The notes under the pieces: generated by a model | Seen by the model: only the letters and a program-made list of their open reading frames with translations | Told to the model about the DNA's origin: nothing | Databases searched by the model: none | Part shown: positions 10,701 to 20,765 of the stretch, in pieces | Layout of the letters: every line of letters begins with the position of its first letter | Numbering within the stretch: the first letter of the stretch is position 1 | Source of the DNA: Zizania palustris | Taxonomy: Eukaryota; Streptophyta; Magnoliopsida; Poales; Poaceae | Reading direction: 5' to 3' | Length of the DNA stretch: 64,000 nt | Assembly: GCA_019279435.1 (NCBI GenBank) | Contig: JAAALK010000080.1 | Span: forward strand, 28,302,778-28,366,777 | Translations under genes and position numbers: made by a program

Positions 10701-11529
10701 GGTTCTTCGTCACCTCGAATCTCTTCGGATTCCCCTTGATTCGGTTGGTGGATCGTCCCCTGGAGGCTTCGCGGATGATGACCTGCTGCGGCCGTCTTCG
10801 GAAGTGGCTTCGGCTTGGGAAGCTTTCCGATCAGTCTGGAAGGCGGACCATAAGGTCGCTGCTAAGGCTTGGATCGACGAAGCCCGCCGGCAAAAGCAAG
10901 CTCAAACGAAGCCACCACTCCCAACTTCGCCAGCGCCTTCGGTTCCAGCTCCGCCAACTGACCCGCAGGTCTAGTCGCTTAGGACTGTTGTGTACCTGTG
11001 GTCTTGTAAACTTTGTTTTATTAATGAGAAAGTTATAAACAGTACTTGTCTTGGGTGCTCTGCTCTTTTTTAGGTTCTGTCGTGCCCTTCGAGCCCTGAC
11101 TTCGAACTTTTGGAAAGTACTGCCGAGCTTCGAAAGGAGTGGGCAGTTCTTGAGAGTTTGAGACCTTACCGCCGCTTCCGCTTTTCTGTTCCTCGCGGAG
11201 ACGGGGGGGTTACCCTTGAAGTACGAAGGGACGTTTTGTCTTATATTAAAGAGGAAGAAAAGGAGGAGGGGTCTTCGTCTTCCGAGCCTATCGACTGGTC
11301 TGACTCGGAGTATCAAGCCGAAAACCTTGACGAGGCCGGCTCCGAAAGGCTCTTGACATGGGCCGAACTTCAGGAGGAGCAGAAGAAACTGCGAGCCTCG
11401 AGAAAAAAGAGAAGTTCCCGGCCTAAAAAGATGACTTCAAGCTCCGAAGGGAGAAGTAGCCGCAGGGGTAGCTCTAGGGGTCGAAAGGGTCTTCGTTTTT
11501 ATTTGGGTTTAGATAACAATTTTTCTTGA
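7790..11529 (+). CDS. Five-exon antisense gene of the gypsy element (PF04195-type)
   Basis: Exons by splice sites and frame: 7790-8684, 8763-9410, 9495-10039, 10115-10968, 11074-11529. Introns are 78, 84, 75 and 105 bp, all multiples of three, with GT…AG ends and pyrimidine-rich acceptors. Predicted product about 1,130 residues: Ala-rich N-terminus, then from about residue 98 (VVVFEAFFEAGLGLP, FEWALR) the 'putative gypsy type transposon' domain known from antisense ORFs of grass Tat elements. A Ser/Pro/Thr-rich acidic middle, a coiled coil in exon 4 and a basic Ser/Arg tail follow. Exon 4 has a one-base frameshift between 10417 and 10443; the summed exon length (3,398) is one short of a multiple of three. 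Function unknown; the family is proposed to encode a DNA- or RNA-binding accessory protein. The ATG at 7790 is the first after the TATA box. Confidence 0.75.
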
Positions 11530-12408
11530 TGTATGAGTATAATATTTTAATGTGGAATGCTTCGACAATATGCTGTGTGACTCCTACCCTCCTACCCCCC
11601 TTGTGGGTGGCGGAGCTTTTATCATATAAAAGGGTTCGCTAGGCACAATGATTGTCCGACCACCTGTATGCTTCGAATTTGCACATCTTTATCAAAGCCT
11701 TTAGACTTTTGTACGTGTCCGAACAAGCCGAAGCCTGGAATCTGTAGGGTGGCCACCTTCGGCTCTTTTACAGATACTTCGCACCCGGAGGCTTGAAATT
11801 CTGTTTTATTTAAAGTCCTTAGACTCTTCTACGGATCCTAACAAGCTGGAGCCTGGAATCCGTAGGTTGGCCACCTTCGGCTCTTTTACAGATACTTCGC
11901 ACCCGGAGGCTTGAAATTCTGTTTTATTTAAAGTCCTTAGACTCTTCTACGGATCCTAACAGGCCGGAGCCTGGAATCCGTAGGTTGGCCACCTTCGGCT
12001 CTTTTACAGATACTTCGCACCCGGAGGCTTGAAATTCTGTTTTATTTAAAGTCCTTAGACTCTTCTACGGATCCTAACAGGCCGGAGCCTAGAATCCGTA
12101 GGTTGGCCACCTTCGGCTCTTTTACAGATACTTCGCACCCGGAGGCTTGAAATTCTGTTTTATTTAAAGTCCTTAGACTCTTCTACGGATCCTAACAGGC
12201 CGGAGCCTGGAATCCGTAGGTTGGCGGAGCTTTTGAACCAATGGTTCGTAGTCAGCCCCTTGGGTTTTTGCGAAAAATGCTTGGCTCTACTAGCATCACC
12301 GACCTCCTAATGCGTCCATCAGGAGGATGGGATGTTCGAAGGGCGAAACAAATTTCAACCCTTATCTTTATTTATAAAAGAAGTGTTACAAGTGATTACA
12401 AGGAAGCC
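11530..12408. repeat. 118-bp tandem array between convergent genes
   Basis: Four full units and one partial start at about 11693, 11811, 11929, 12047 and 12165 (end about 12225). Units share AAAGTCCTTAGACTC, TACGGATCCTAACA and CACCTTCGGCTCTTTTACAG. The first unit is clearly diverged and the later ones nearly identical, which points to recent expansion. The array sits between the stop of the antisense gene (11529) and the stop of pol (12409), so both transcripts run into it. 11530-11692 and 12226-12408 hold nothing else that I recognise. Confidence 0.9.
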
Positions 12409-15400
12409 TTAAGCGTAATATCTCTTAAGGTGCTCCGCATGCCACGCATGTTTCAACTCTTCTCCTTCTAAATTAGCTAATTTAAACGATCCGAGGCGTC
12501 CTGAGCGTAAGATAACATATGGCCCTTCCCATTTGTTTCCTAGCTTCCCCGGAGCTATTACACTTCGCAATACTAGATGACCTGGTTTTAATTCACTTAA
12601 TCTGACTTTTGGGTCATACCACGTTTTTGTGTGCTCTTGGTACTTAGTCAGGTTGGCGACAGCTCGAAGCCTTGTCTCTTCTGACAGGTCTATTGAAGTA
12701 CTCCGATCATCTTCGCCTTCGTGTTGAATTACGCGAAGTGACTCCCCTTTGAGCTCCGTAGGGGTCATGGCTTCGTCTCCGAAGAGCAATCTGAATGGCG
12801 TGAAACCGGTTGATCTAGTTTGCGTGGTTCGGATAGACCATAAAATTTTAGGTAGCTCTTCGACCCATAGGCCCTTGGCCAATCCCACAATTCGGCGATT
12901 TAACCCGGAGAGGATATTCCCGTTGGCTCGTTCGACGGCCCCGTTGGATTGCGGGTGTCGCACTGCTGCGAAGCATAGCTTAATGCCCAGTTCTTCACAG
13001 AATGTTTGAAAGGTATCAGCTTCGAACTGGGTTCCATTATCTACCGTTAATTCTCTGGGGACTCCGAACCTGCATATAATATTTTGCCAGAAGAATCTTT
13101 GTATGTTCTTCGAGGTGATGGTTGTTAGTGGCTCCGCTTCCACCCATTTTGAGAAGTATTCGATTGCTACCACCGCAAACTTCAACCCGCCTTTTGCCGG
13201 TGGGAAAGGGCCTATGAGGTCCATGCCCCATCTAGCCATCGGCCATACCGGGGCAATAACCTGAAGCTGAGCTGGCGGGCGATGGCTCCTTCTGCCCATC
13301 CATTGGCAGCCTTGGCACGCTCGAACCAGGTCTTCGGCATCTCTGACTATTGTTGGCCAATAAAACCCTTGCCGGAGCGTCTTGCCTACTAGTGCTCGAG
13401 GGGCAAGATGACCTCCACACAGCCCTTCGTGGATGCCTCGAAGTATGTCTTGACCTTCAGGCTGGGAGATGCATCGAAGCAGTGGTGAGCACACTCCGGC
13501 TTTGTACAGCACTTCCCCAATAAGTTTGTAATTTCGAGCTCTTGATTGCAATCTTCGAGCTTCTGGGCCTTCCGGAGGGTCATTGCTACCTTGCAACATA
13601 GTTATTATCGGAGTTCGCCAATCCGTAGCTGGAATACACATTACTTCTGACGAGGGTATTTGGTCAGCTGCTGGCTGCTCTAATTCTTCATAGAAAGCGC
13701 CCTCCGGGAGGTCTACTGCTCCTGCTGCAGCTTTTGCAAGAATATCTGCGAGTTGATTATCTGCCCGAGGTATGCTTCGAACTGTAAATCCTTTGAATGC
13801 TGCTTCGGCCTTGCGGATTTCTTGAAGGTATTGCGCGAGATGTGGGTTTTTTGCTTGGAAGCTTTTGTCAATATGCCCCGCGACGACTTGGGAATCTGTC
13901 TTGATCACTATCCTTGTAGCTCCGAGTGCTTTAGCCTTTCGGAGGCCTAGCAAGATTCCTTCATACTCGGCGACGTTATTAGTGGTTCGGAAGTTAAGCC
14001 TTGCTGAATACATTGCCTTTTGCCCTGATGGTGACAAGATTACTGCCCCTGCTCTGGCACCTGATGCTTGATAGGCTCCGTCGGAGAATATTGTCCAGAA
14101 ACCGTCGGAGGGTTCTTTCGGAGTCCATACTGCAGATGGAGTCCACTCTGCTACAAAATCTGCTATACTTTGAGATTTAACGGCCGTCCTTGCTGTGAAT
14201 GAGATTTCGAAGGGTGCCAGCTCGACTGCCCACTTTCCAACCCTGCCTGTGGAATCTTTGTTTCGGAGCATATCTCCAAGAGGATACGATGTAGGGACAA
14301 TGAGGTTATGCGCCAAGAAATAATGCCTTAGCTTTCGCGAGGCCATCACTAAAGCATAAGCAAACTTTTCGAGCTCGGAGTATCTGATCCTGGCTCCCGA
14401 TAATGCCTCTGAGACAAAATAAACTGGGTTTTGCACCAGCTTCTCTTTAAGCTCGACTTCTCGGACCAGCACTGCGCTTACTGCTGAATCTGTAGCTGCA
14501 AGGTATAAAAGCAATGCTTCCCCTGGAAGGGGAACCGTTAAGGCTGATAATGTTCCGAGGTATACTTTTATCTCTTCGAAGCTCTTTTGGCACTCCGGCG
14601 TCCAGCTGAAGTTTTCTGAGCCCTTGAGTGCCTTGAAAATTGGGAGGCTTTGCTCTGCCGATCTTGATAGGAACCTGCTGAGTGCTGCCAGCCTTCCTGC
14701 TAGTTTCTGTACTTGCTTCAAATTTTCTGGTGGAGCCATTCTTTGCAGCGCACTTATTTGTGTTGGGCTGGCTTCGATCCCCCTACTGGAAACTAAGTAC
14801 CCTAACAGCTTCCCTGCTTGTGCCCCGAATATGCATTTTTCGGGGTTGATGCGTACTCCACATGCTCGGAGGCTCTCAAAAGTTTCGGCTAGGTCTAGAC
14901 TGTGCTGGTGCTTTTGTGCACTTTTTACTACAATATCATCCATGTAGGCCTCGACATTGCGGCCTATTTGATGACCTAAAGCTTTAGCTATTAAGCGAGA
15001 AAATGTGGCTCCGGCATTCCGCAAACCAAAAGGAATTCTTACATAGCAGAATACTCCAGAAGGAGTTATGAAACTTGTCTTGGCTTCGTCTTCGCGCTTC
15101 AGCCATACTTGATGGTACCCGGAATAGGCGTCGAGGAAGCTTAATAATTCAGAGCCGGCTGTGGAATCTATTAATTGATCTATTCTGGGCATTGGGTAGG
15201 GGTCTCGCGGGCATGCTTTATTTAATGAGGTGAAGTCAATACACATGCGCCATTTGCTGGAATCCTTCTTTCTTACAAAAACAGGGTTGGCCAACCACTC
15301 AGTATGGGCCACCTCCCTGATAATGCCAGCTTTTAACAACTTTTCCACTTCGGTCTTGGCTAAACTTGCTCTTTCTGCTGATAGCTTTCGGAGCCCCTGG

Positions 15401-16440
15401 CGCACCGGCTTGGCCTTCGGGTTGACGAGCAGACTGTGCTCGATGATGCTTCGGTCGACCCCAGTGATATCTTCGTCGGTCCAAGCAAACATGTCTAGAT
15501 TCTTCTTGACGACTTCTTCTAACGAGGCGGTTATCTCCGGAGATAGCCCCTTGCCGAATTTTATTGGGTACTCTTTGCCGTCTTCTGAGATTATTCTTGT
15601 CTCGACATCACCCTCCGGGCTTGGTTTAAGCGGAGATCCCTTCGGAGGGCTCAAGGCCTCCGGTACTTCTTTGGCGCTCTCCGCCACATTATGCACTTGT
15701 CGGGGGTCCAATGGCTGTCCGTGGCCATATTCTGTCCTTCTGGCTATAGCCTGGTCTCCTGAAATAGTGAGCACCCCACCTTGCGTGGGCATTTTGAGAC
15801 AAAGGTAATTGTGATGTGCTATAGCCCCGAATTGGTTCAACATCCCTCGACCGAAGATAGCATTATAAGCGTAAGGGGCATCCACCACATCGAAAATCAC
15901 CTCTTCTACTCGGGCTAGCGGCCCCTCTCCGAAGGCAACCTCGAGGCCTATTTGGCCGAGGGCATCGAGAGGTGGTCCTGAGAACCCTTGAAGCGGCCGG
16001 GCTGCTGGAAGCAGATGCTTCTGAGGTATGCACATCTGGTCGAAGGCCTGGATGAAGAGTATGTCTGCGGAGCTCCCGCCATCTACCAGAATCCTTCGAA
16101 CATCTGCCCCTGCTATATCGGCGGAGATGACTAATGGGTCAGCATGGGGAAACTTTACCCCTACCGCATCGCTGGCTGTGAACGAGATGGGCACACGGGA
16201 CCATTCTGGCATCCCTTCAGCGGAACATGAAGTCCCAATGTGCCCGACCTCGCGGACGTACTCGCGGCGCTGTCTCTTGGACATGCTGCCGAGGGTCCCC
16301 CCTCCGGAGATGGGCAGGACCACTCTCTTGCCGCGGTCTTGTGGATCTTCTTGCTTTGGTGGTGGCATAATACTGGCCACCGGTAGCCGTATGGGGGCTT
16401 CGAGGTCACCAGCTCGGGCCACAGCTTGAACAGGCTCCGA
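12409..16440 (-). CDS. pol: Gypsy POL polyprotein: PR, RT, two RNase H, INT
   Basis: Open from just after the gag stop; the first ATG is at 16422 (1,337 residues). Numbering from that ATG: aspartic protease with D114 (LVDGGSS); reverse transcriptase with LDAYSGYHQ and YMDD at 493-496; native gypsy RNase H-like region about 635-715; second, archaeal-type RNase H with D781, E819, D843 and D893; integrase zinc finger H998, H1005, C1036, C1039 and catalytic D1068, D1128, E1164. All expected catalytic residues are present. It copies and inserts the element's DNA. The frame is the same as gag, so gag-pol is a single frame interrupted by one TGA. The ATG at 16422 is unlikely to be the natural start. 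Confidence 0.93.
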   Translation of the reverse strand, partial: SEPVQAVARAGDLEAPIRLPVASIMPPPKQEDPQDRGKRVVLPISGGGTLGSMSKRQRREYVREVGHIGTSCSAEGMPEWSRVPISFTASDAVGVKFPHADPLVISADIAGADVRRILVDGGSSADILFIQAFDQMCIPQKHLLPAARPLQGFSGPPLDALGQIGLEVAFGEGPLARVEEVIFDVVDAPYAYNAIFGRGMLNQFGAIAHHNYLCLKMPTQGGVLTISGDQAIARRTEYGHGQPLDPRQVHNVAESAKEVPEALSPPKGSPLKPSPEGDVETRIISEDGKEYPIKFGKGLSPEITASLEEVVKKNLDMFAWTDEDITGVDRSIIEHSLLVNPKAKPVRQGLRKLSAERASLAKTEVEKLLKAGIIREVAHTEWLANPVFVRKKDSSKWRMCIDFTSLNKACPRDPYPMPRIDQLIDSTAGSELLSFLDAYSGYHQVWLKREDEAKTSFITPSGVFCYVRIPFGLRNAGATFSRLIAKALGHQIGRNVEAYMDDIVVKSAQKHQHSLDLAETFESLRACGVRINPEKCIFGAQAGKLLGYLVSSRGIEASPTQISALQRMAPPENLKQVQKLAGRLAALSRFLSRSAEQSLPIFKALKGSENFSWTPECQKSFEEIKVYLGTLSALTVPLPGEALLLYLAATDSAVSAVLVREVELKEKLVQNPVYFVSEALSGARIRYSELEKFAYALVMASRKLRHYFLAHNLIVPTSYPLGDMLRNKDSTGRVGKWAVELAPFEISFTARTAVKSQSIADFVAEWTPSAVWTPKEPSDGFWTIFSDGAYQASGARAGAVILSPSGQKAMYSARLNFRTTNNVAEYEGILLGLRKAKALGATRIVIKTDSQVVAGHIDKSFQAKNPHLAQYLQEIRKAEAAFKGFTVRSIPRADNQLADILAKAAAGAVDLPEGAFYEELEQPAADQIPSSEVMCIPATDWRTPIITMLQGSNDPPEGPEARRLQSRARNYKLIGEVLYKAGVCSPLLRCISQPEGQDILRGIHEGLCGGHLAPRALVGKTLRQGFYWPTIVRDAEDLVRACQGCQWMGRRSHRPPAQLQVIAPVWPMARWGMDLIGPFPPAKGGLKFAVVAIEYFSKWVEAEPLTTITSKNIQRFFWQNIICRFGVPRELTVDNGTQFEADTFQTFCEELGIKLCFAAVRHPQSNGAVERANGNILSGLNRRIVGLAKGLWVEELPKILWSIRTTQTRSTGFTPFRLLFGDEAMTPTELKGESLRVIQHEGEDDRSTSIDLSEETRLRAVANLTKYQEHTKTWYDPKVRLSELKPGHLVLRSVIAPGKLGNKWEGPYVILRSGRLGSFKLANLEGEELKHAWHAEHLKRYYA

Positions 16441-17736
16441 TCATGTCGTCGGTGGAGCCCGATCTGAAGTACCTCGCCTGGTATTTCGCTCGAGGTATTC
16501 ACCTCGAAGGGTTAACACTGTCTTGCAGTCCTTTGTGTCATGGCTTCTATTGTCGCCATGCACGCAACAAAAATGACTCTGGCGCCTACCAAGCATCCTT
16601 TCTTGAGGTCCTGGAGGCCCAGCCTTGAAACTTTTTCCCTGCTGGAAATTGGCAGGTGCCTTCGAAGCTGAAGGTGTAATGTTTAGCACTTCCGAACGGA
16701 AATGCTTCTTCCCTCGCTTGTCTTGTGGAGGTTGCGGTGTAGCGGCGGCTTCTTGCTCCCCTTTGACTTCCCGGAGGGTGGGTAGTGTTGCTTCAACTCG
16801 CCGCAGGCATCCTTCCTCTGCCTTGGCATACTGTTCGAAGTATGCCATGAGCTGCACCACGGACGTTACCGGCTTCCGATGGAGTTTGCTGAGGAGGTCG
16901 GGGTTCAGCACCCCTTCGCGAGCAGCATCAACTACTGAGGAGGTAGAGAGGCCCTTGATTTGTGACTTGGTGTGGGCGAAGCGTGTGAAGTACTCCCGGA
17001 GGGTTTCTCCCACCCGCTGCTTTACTTGAAACAAACTCCCTGTGGACATTGGGGCCACGAAGGTACCTTGGAAGTTGCTCACGAATTTCTTTTTGAGCTG
17101 CTCCCATGAACTGATCGATCCTGGCTTTAAGGACCAGAACCAACGGAGCGCCACGCCTTCGAGAGCGAGGGGGAAGCATTTTGCCATGGTGCTTCGCACC
17201 CCTCCGCTTGCTTCTATCGCCAGAGCGTAAGAGCGGGCGAATTCTCCGGGGTCCGACCCCCCGGAGTATTTGTGCAGCTTCGAGGCCTTGAACTTGGGGT
17301 CGAAAGGCACTCTCTGCAGATCAGGGTGCAACGGAGACTCGTTATCGAAGGAGGCATTTTCGGCCTCCTCTTGGACTTGTATAACTTCTGGGGGATTGCG
17401 GGCTCCATCGTCTTGAGGCCCTCTTGGAGTTTCGGTGGAAGCTTGGGTGCGGAGTCGGTCGGCGGCCTCTTGCCTCCATCTGGATACTTCCTCCTGAAGC
17501 CTGGCTAGCTGCGTAGCTTCGGTTTCGGGAGGGCCTTCGTCTTCGTCGGAGGGTACTTCTGGATCCCGGCTTGCTGCGTAGTCGGTCTGAAGCGTTGTAG
17601 GAGGAAGCAGAGGGCCCCGGGACGCTCGACGCCCCGTGACCTCTGCGGGAATCGCCGGATTAGCCGAGGGTCCGGCTCCGTTGGTCCGAGGGGACCTTCG
17701 AAGGGGACCCGAAGCTTGACCACGCTTCGGAGGCAT
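16441..17736 (-). CDS. gag: Gypsy GAG
   Basis: 431 residues, beginning about 200 bases inside the 5' LTR. Basic and acidic N-terminal part, then a retrotransposon gag domain (about residues 155-270; ALRWFWSLKPGSISSW, REYFTRFAH). A cysteine/histidine motif C-x2-H-x5-H-x4-C follows near the C-terminus (CCVHGDNRSHDTKDC). It ends at TGA (16441-16443), in frame with pol. In related elements gag and pol form one polyprotein, so this TGA is either a readthrough stop or, more simply, a CGA-to-TGA mutation. It assembles the particle and packages the RNA. Confidence 0.85.
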   Translation of the reverse strand: MPPKRGQASGPLRRSPRTNGAGPSANPAIPAEVTGRRASRGPLLPPTTLQTDYAASRDPEVPSDEDEGPPETEATQLARLQEEVSRWRQEAADRLRTQASTETPRGPQDDGARNPPEVIQVQEEAENASFDNESPLHPDLQRVPFDPKFKASKLHKYSGGSDPGEFARSYALAIEASGGVRSTMAKCFPLALEGVALRWFWSLKPGSISSWEQLKKKFVSNFQGTFVAPMSTGSLFQVKQRVGETLREYFTRFAHTKSQIKGLSTSSVVDAAREGVLNPDLLSKLHRKPVTSVVQLMAYFEQYAKAEEGCLRRVEATLPTLREVKGEQEAAATPQPPQDKRGKKHFRSEVLNITPSASKAPANFQQGKSFKAGPPGPQERMLGRRQSHFCCVHGDNRSHDTKDCKTVLTLRGEYLERNTRRGTSDRAPPTT

Positions 17737-17919
17737 GGCTAGCCGTTGAGATGTCTTGGAGATGGAGGACTTCGAACGACACGAAGGGTCGAGGGAAGGC
17801 CTTCGAGCTGCACTAAGAAGCCCTCAACTGAAGGGTACGCGGAGTCTCTGGACTCCGAGGCTCCCTCCGTAAGTGCTCTTCAGAGTGCAGTCAGCGGTAG
17901 GGAACAAGCTTTTAGAACT

Positions 17920-17943
17920 TGGATCCCCACGGACGACGCCAAC
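17920..17943 (-). other. Primer-binding site region of the gypsy element
   Basis: On the minus strand the LTR end is followed by GT and then TGGCGTCGTCCGTGGGGAT. Sites of the form TGGCG(C/T)CGTC are usual in Tat-type elements of grasses. I cannot name the tRNA with certainty. Confidence 0.6.
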
Positions 17944-18439
17944 TGTTGGCGTAAAAGTTACACCAACAGGTTCTCGGTAATCAAGAATGAACAAACAAGA
18001 GGTTTGCGTTTTAGGACTATCTCAAGCCTCCGTAAAGGATAATAGCTCAAGTGGTCCGAATGTGTGTTTGAACAATTAGTTCCTGGTCCCCCCTTTACAA
18101 GGTACAATGGGGGGTATTTATAGGGGGAAAAGCATAAGGAAGAGACCTATTTACCCTTACATTACAACCAGCATGGCGGAACCTGCTTGGTATTACGAAC
18201 AGGGTTATACATGGTAAAGTAATGCAAGGTAGATAGATAAGCCAGACATCCAATCAATCATGTCCCTCAGCTTCGGGGTCTCCATCTGCCCTTCGGAGGG
18301 GTCTTCGAGGCTTCGCATCGCAACACCTTCCGGTAGTGACGACGTATGCTTCGAACAACAGTCCGCCAGCTTCGGGATCCTTATCGGTCTTTGAAGGGTA
18401 AGCTTTTAAGTCTGCAAAATGGAGTAATTTCCCCCAACA
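17944..18439 (-). repeat. 5' LTR of the gypsy element
   Basis: 496 bp, reading identical to 6808-7303. TATA box CTATAAATA on the minus strand at about 18118-18126; RNA would start some 30 bases to the left of it. The 25-base terminal hairpin (17944-17968) forms the U5 end, right beside the primer site. Confidence 0.93.
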
Positions 18440-18444
18440 CCTAC

Positions 18445-20079
18445 ACTAGAGTTAAGGAGGCCTCTCAAGTCGATATATATTTAATCTTTGATTGAGTGAT
18501 CTAGCTTTATTAGTTTTAATTTTGCATTGTCTCAATATTCTAAATCTTCCCAAGATTCCTCAGAGATTCCCTTCCCTTGAATCCTCATGGAAAAGTTGAA
18601 TTATCAATTTTGACATCCAAATTTGAATCTCAAATTTCGACCGAGAAATTCCTAGTCATTCAAATCATCAATCGATCCAACCATTTCTTAAAAACCTATA
18701 AACCCTTGAAATTCGCTCGAATATATTAATATTTAGTTTTCCCTAAGATTTCATAAATTCACAATTCTCTTTAAATTCTAAAATTTTCAAAGTCCAGAAA
18801 TGTTAATGAGTTTTCCTTTCTTTCTCCTCTCCTCGATCTCTCATATGATTTTTTTAAGTCTAATTACCATACATATGAGACAACGTGACATAAGAGTAAA
18901 ACAAATCTTTTATAGGAAGATTTGCTCTCAAGGATATAATTGTTAATTAATGTTAGATTTTTCTATCATATATGACATGCGTAGTTGCATGGTTACCGCA
19001 GACTGCAAGTTGCCTTCCTTTATCTTGCCAAATACGCCCGATCAAAACTGATTTTTCTTTAAATAATATTTTTTTAAAAAAAACTCAACTCTATATATCT
19101 AATTCAAAAAATTGCAAAAATGAGTACCCGTTGGCCGACCATCAGCTGAACCAGACCATATCAGTCTTGGTTCAGTCGTAGGGCCACGTCAGCTTGATTT
19201 GGCCAATGTCGACCGAATCAGGCTACATTAGTCTGGTTGGGCCGATCATTGGCCAAACCAGGCTCCAGCGTCCTGCTCCGCGCCTCACCCTGCTCGGGCA
19301 CGGGCGTGCACGCGCGGACAGGCGCGGGGTGGGCACACGACACGGCGTGTGGGCGTCCGGCGCAGGGTGCCAAAGGCCGGGGTCGGCTGAACCAAGCTGA
19401 CGTGGTCCTGGTTCGGCCAACCTAGGGCCACGTCAGCCTAGTTTAATCGATGGTCGGTCGACGAGTGCCTATTTATGCAATTTTTTAAAACAGCTATATA
19501 AATTTGAATTTTTTTCAAAAAAAAAATTAGTATTAAAAAAATCATCAAAATTCTAGAGACCCCTTTGTAATATAACTCATCTCCAACTAGCATGTAGCTC
19601 CAACTTTGACGCAAAATGTGCTATAATTCTTCCTTTTCTTCGACACAAAATTGCTTCCCAAGTATTTTTCTCTAAGTATTGGAGCAAAGGAAATAATTTC
19701 TAAGCTACAAACATGAGTTAAGTATTTACTTTAATTAAAACTCCTAAAAGTTTCCTCCAATCTTTGATCCAATCCCTATTCGAATCATTTACTTTCCATT
19801 ATCTTATTGACCCCGAGAACCTTGCTTAATTCCCTTTCCACGTAACAAATGCAGAAAAAATCAAATATTTGGTTTAATTCGCAAAATTCAAATTCAATCA
19901 TGAAGTTTGAAAAATTTACGAATTTAAGGAATCATGGAAGATTTGAGAAAATGATGATTTTTAGGACTCTGATAGGAATTCAAAAAAGAATTTGAACTCC
20001 ACTCCAAAAATACAAATTAAAACATGAAACTCCAAAAAAACCGAAGACAAAAATAAATTGCGGCATGATTAATTAATTA
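18445..20079. other. AT-rich spacer with a foldback element at about 19060-19530
   Basis: 18445-19060 is AT-rich with no gene signal. About 19070-19170 and 19420-19520 are inverted copies (AAAAAATTGCA, TGGTCGG, GGCCACGTCAGC shared with reverse complement) around a GC-rich centre, so a non-autonomous element of about 470 bp. No target duplication is clear. 19530-20079 again shows nothing I can name. Confidence 0.5.
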
Positions 20080-20401
20080 GGGGGTGTTTGGATCAAGGGG
20101 CTAAATTTTAGCCCGTGTCACATCATATGTTTGGATATCAATTTGAAAGATTAAATGTGAATTTATTATAAAAATAATTACAGAATCGAAGAATAATTCG
20201 CGAGACGAATTTATCAAGCCTAATTAATTCATGATTAACAAATGTTTACTATAGCGTCACATTGTCAAATTATAACGTAATTATCCTTATTAGATTCGTC
20301 TAGTTAATAATCCATCGATTATGAATGAATTTTATAAATAATTTATATTTAATATTTCAAAATAATATCTAAATATTACATGCACAGTATCCAAACATCC
20401 C
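20080..20401. mobile_element. Tourist-like MITE (PIF/Harbinger), 322 bp
   Basis: Ends GGGTGTTTGGAT and CCAAACATCCC are inverted repeats, flanked by TTA on both sides (20077-20079 and 20402-20404). The 3-bp TTA duplication is the PIF/Harbinger signature. Internal words (ATAATTACAGAAT, ACGAATTTATCAAGCCTAATTAA) recur in the copies at 31372-31808 and 43836-44110. It lies about 360 bp upstream of the MADS-box gene. Confidence 0.85.
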
Positions 20402-20765
20402 TTAGTCTAGTTGAAATCTTTTTGATTGCGAAATTTCCTGTGAGCAATCATTACTATGCGTTGTATTACCAAAAATATGGTCGTGTTTCCTTGCAAGAGT
20501 AAAAAATTACTGACTCCAATGCGGACTCGATTTCCCCCTTCCAAATTAGCACACGAATTTACCGTGTTCGGTAAAAAAGAGCCGTGAATCACCGTCGCCT
20601 TCCTTCCGCGACATTTTTGGCAACACGTTTTCCTCTACTTAATTCTCGCCTCCTCAATCCCCGGCGCTTGCACTTGCATCGCAACGCAGCGAAGAACAAG
20701 AGAGCGGAGACGCCGCCGGCGACGACGACGTCAAGGGTAGGAGAAGACAGCAGCAGTACAGCGCG

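Larger units (their letters stand above)
6808..18439 (-). mobile_element. Complete Ty3/gypsy element, Tat lineage, with antisense gene
   Basis: The 11,632-bp element is bounded by 496-bp LTRs that read as identical and by a 5-bp target duplication CCTAC (6803-6807 and 18440-18444). Minus-strand order: 5' LTR (17944-18439), primer site, gag, pol, 118-bp tandem array, region with the antisense gene, polypurine tract (about 7304-7313), 3' LTR (6808-7303). Two RNase H domains in pol and an antisense ORF with the PF04195-type domain are hallmarks of Tat/RIRE2-like elements of grasses. Identical LTRs mean insertion very recently. Lesions: an in-frame TGA between gag and pol and a one-base frameshift in the antisense gene. 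Confidence 0.93.

Noticed and set aside
10969..10974. TAG at 10972 as the true end of the antisense gene
   Set aside because: It follows a good donor (CCGCAG/GTCTAG), and splicing to 11074 keeps frame into a further 150 codons. A shorter isoform ending here remains possible.
19194..19425. Short overlapping frames near 19.2-19.4 kb
   Set aside because: They lie in the GC-rich core and arms of a foldback element and have no protein features.
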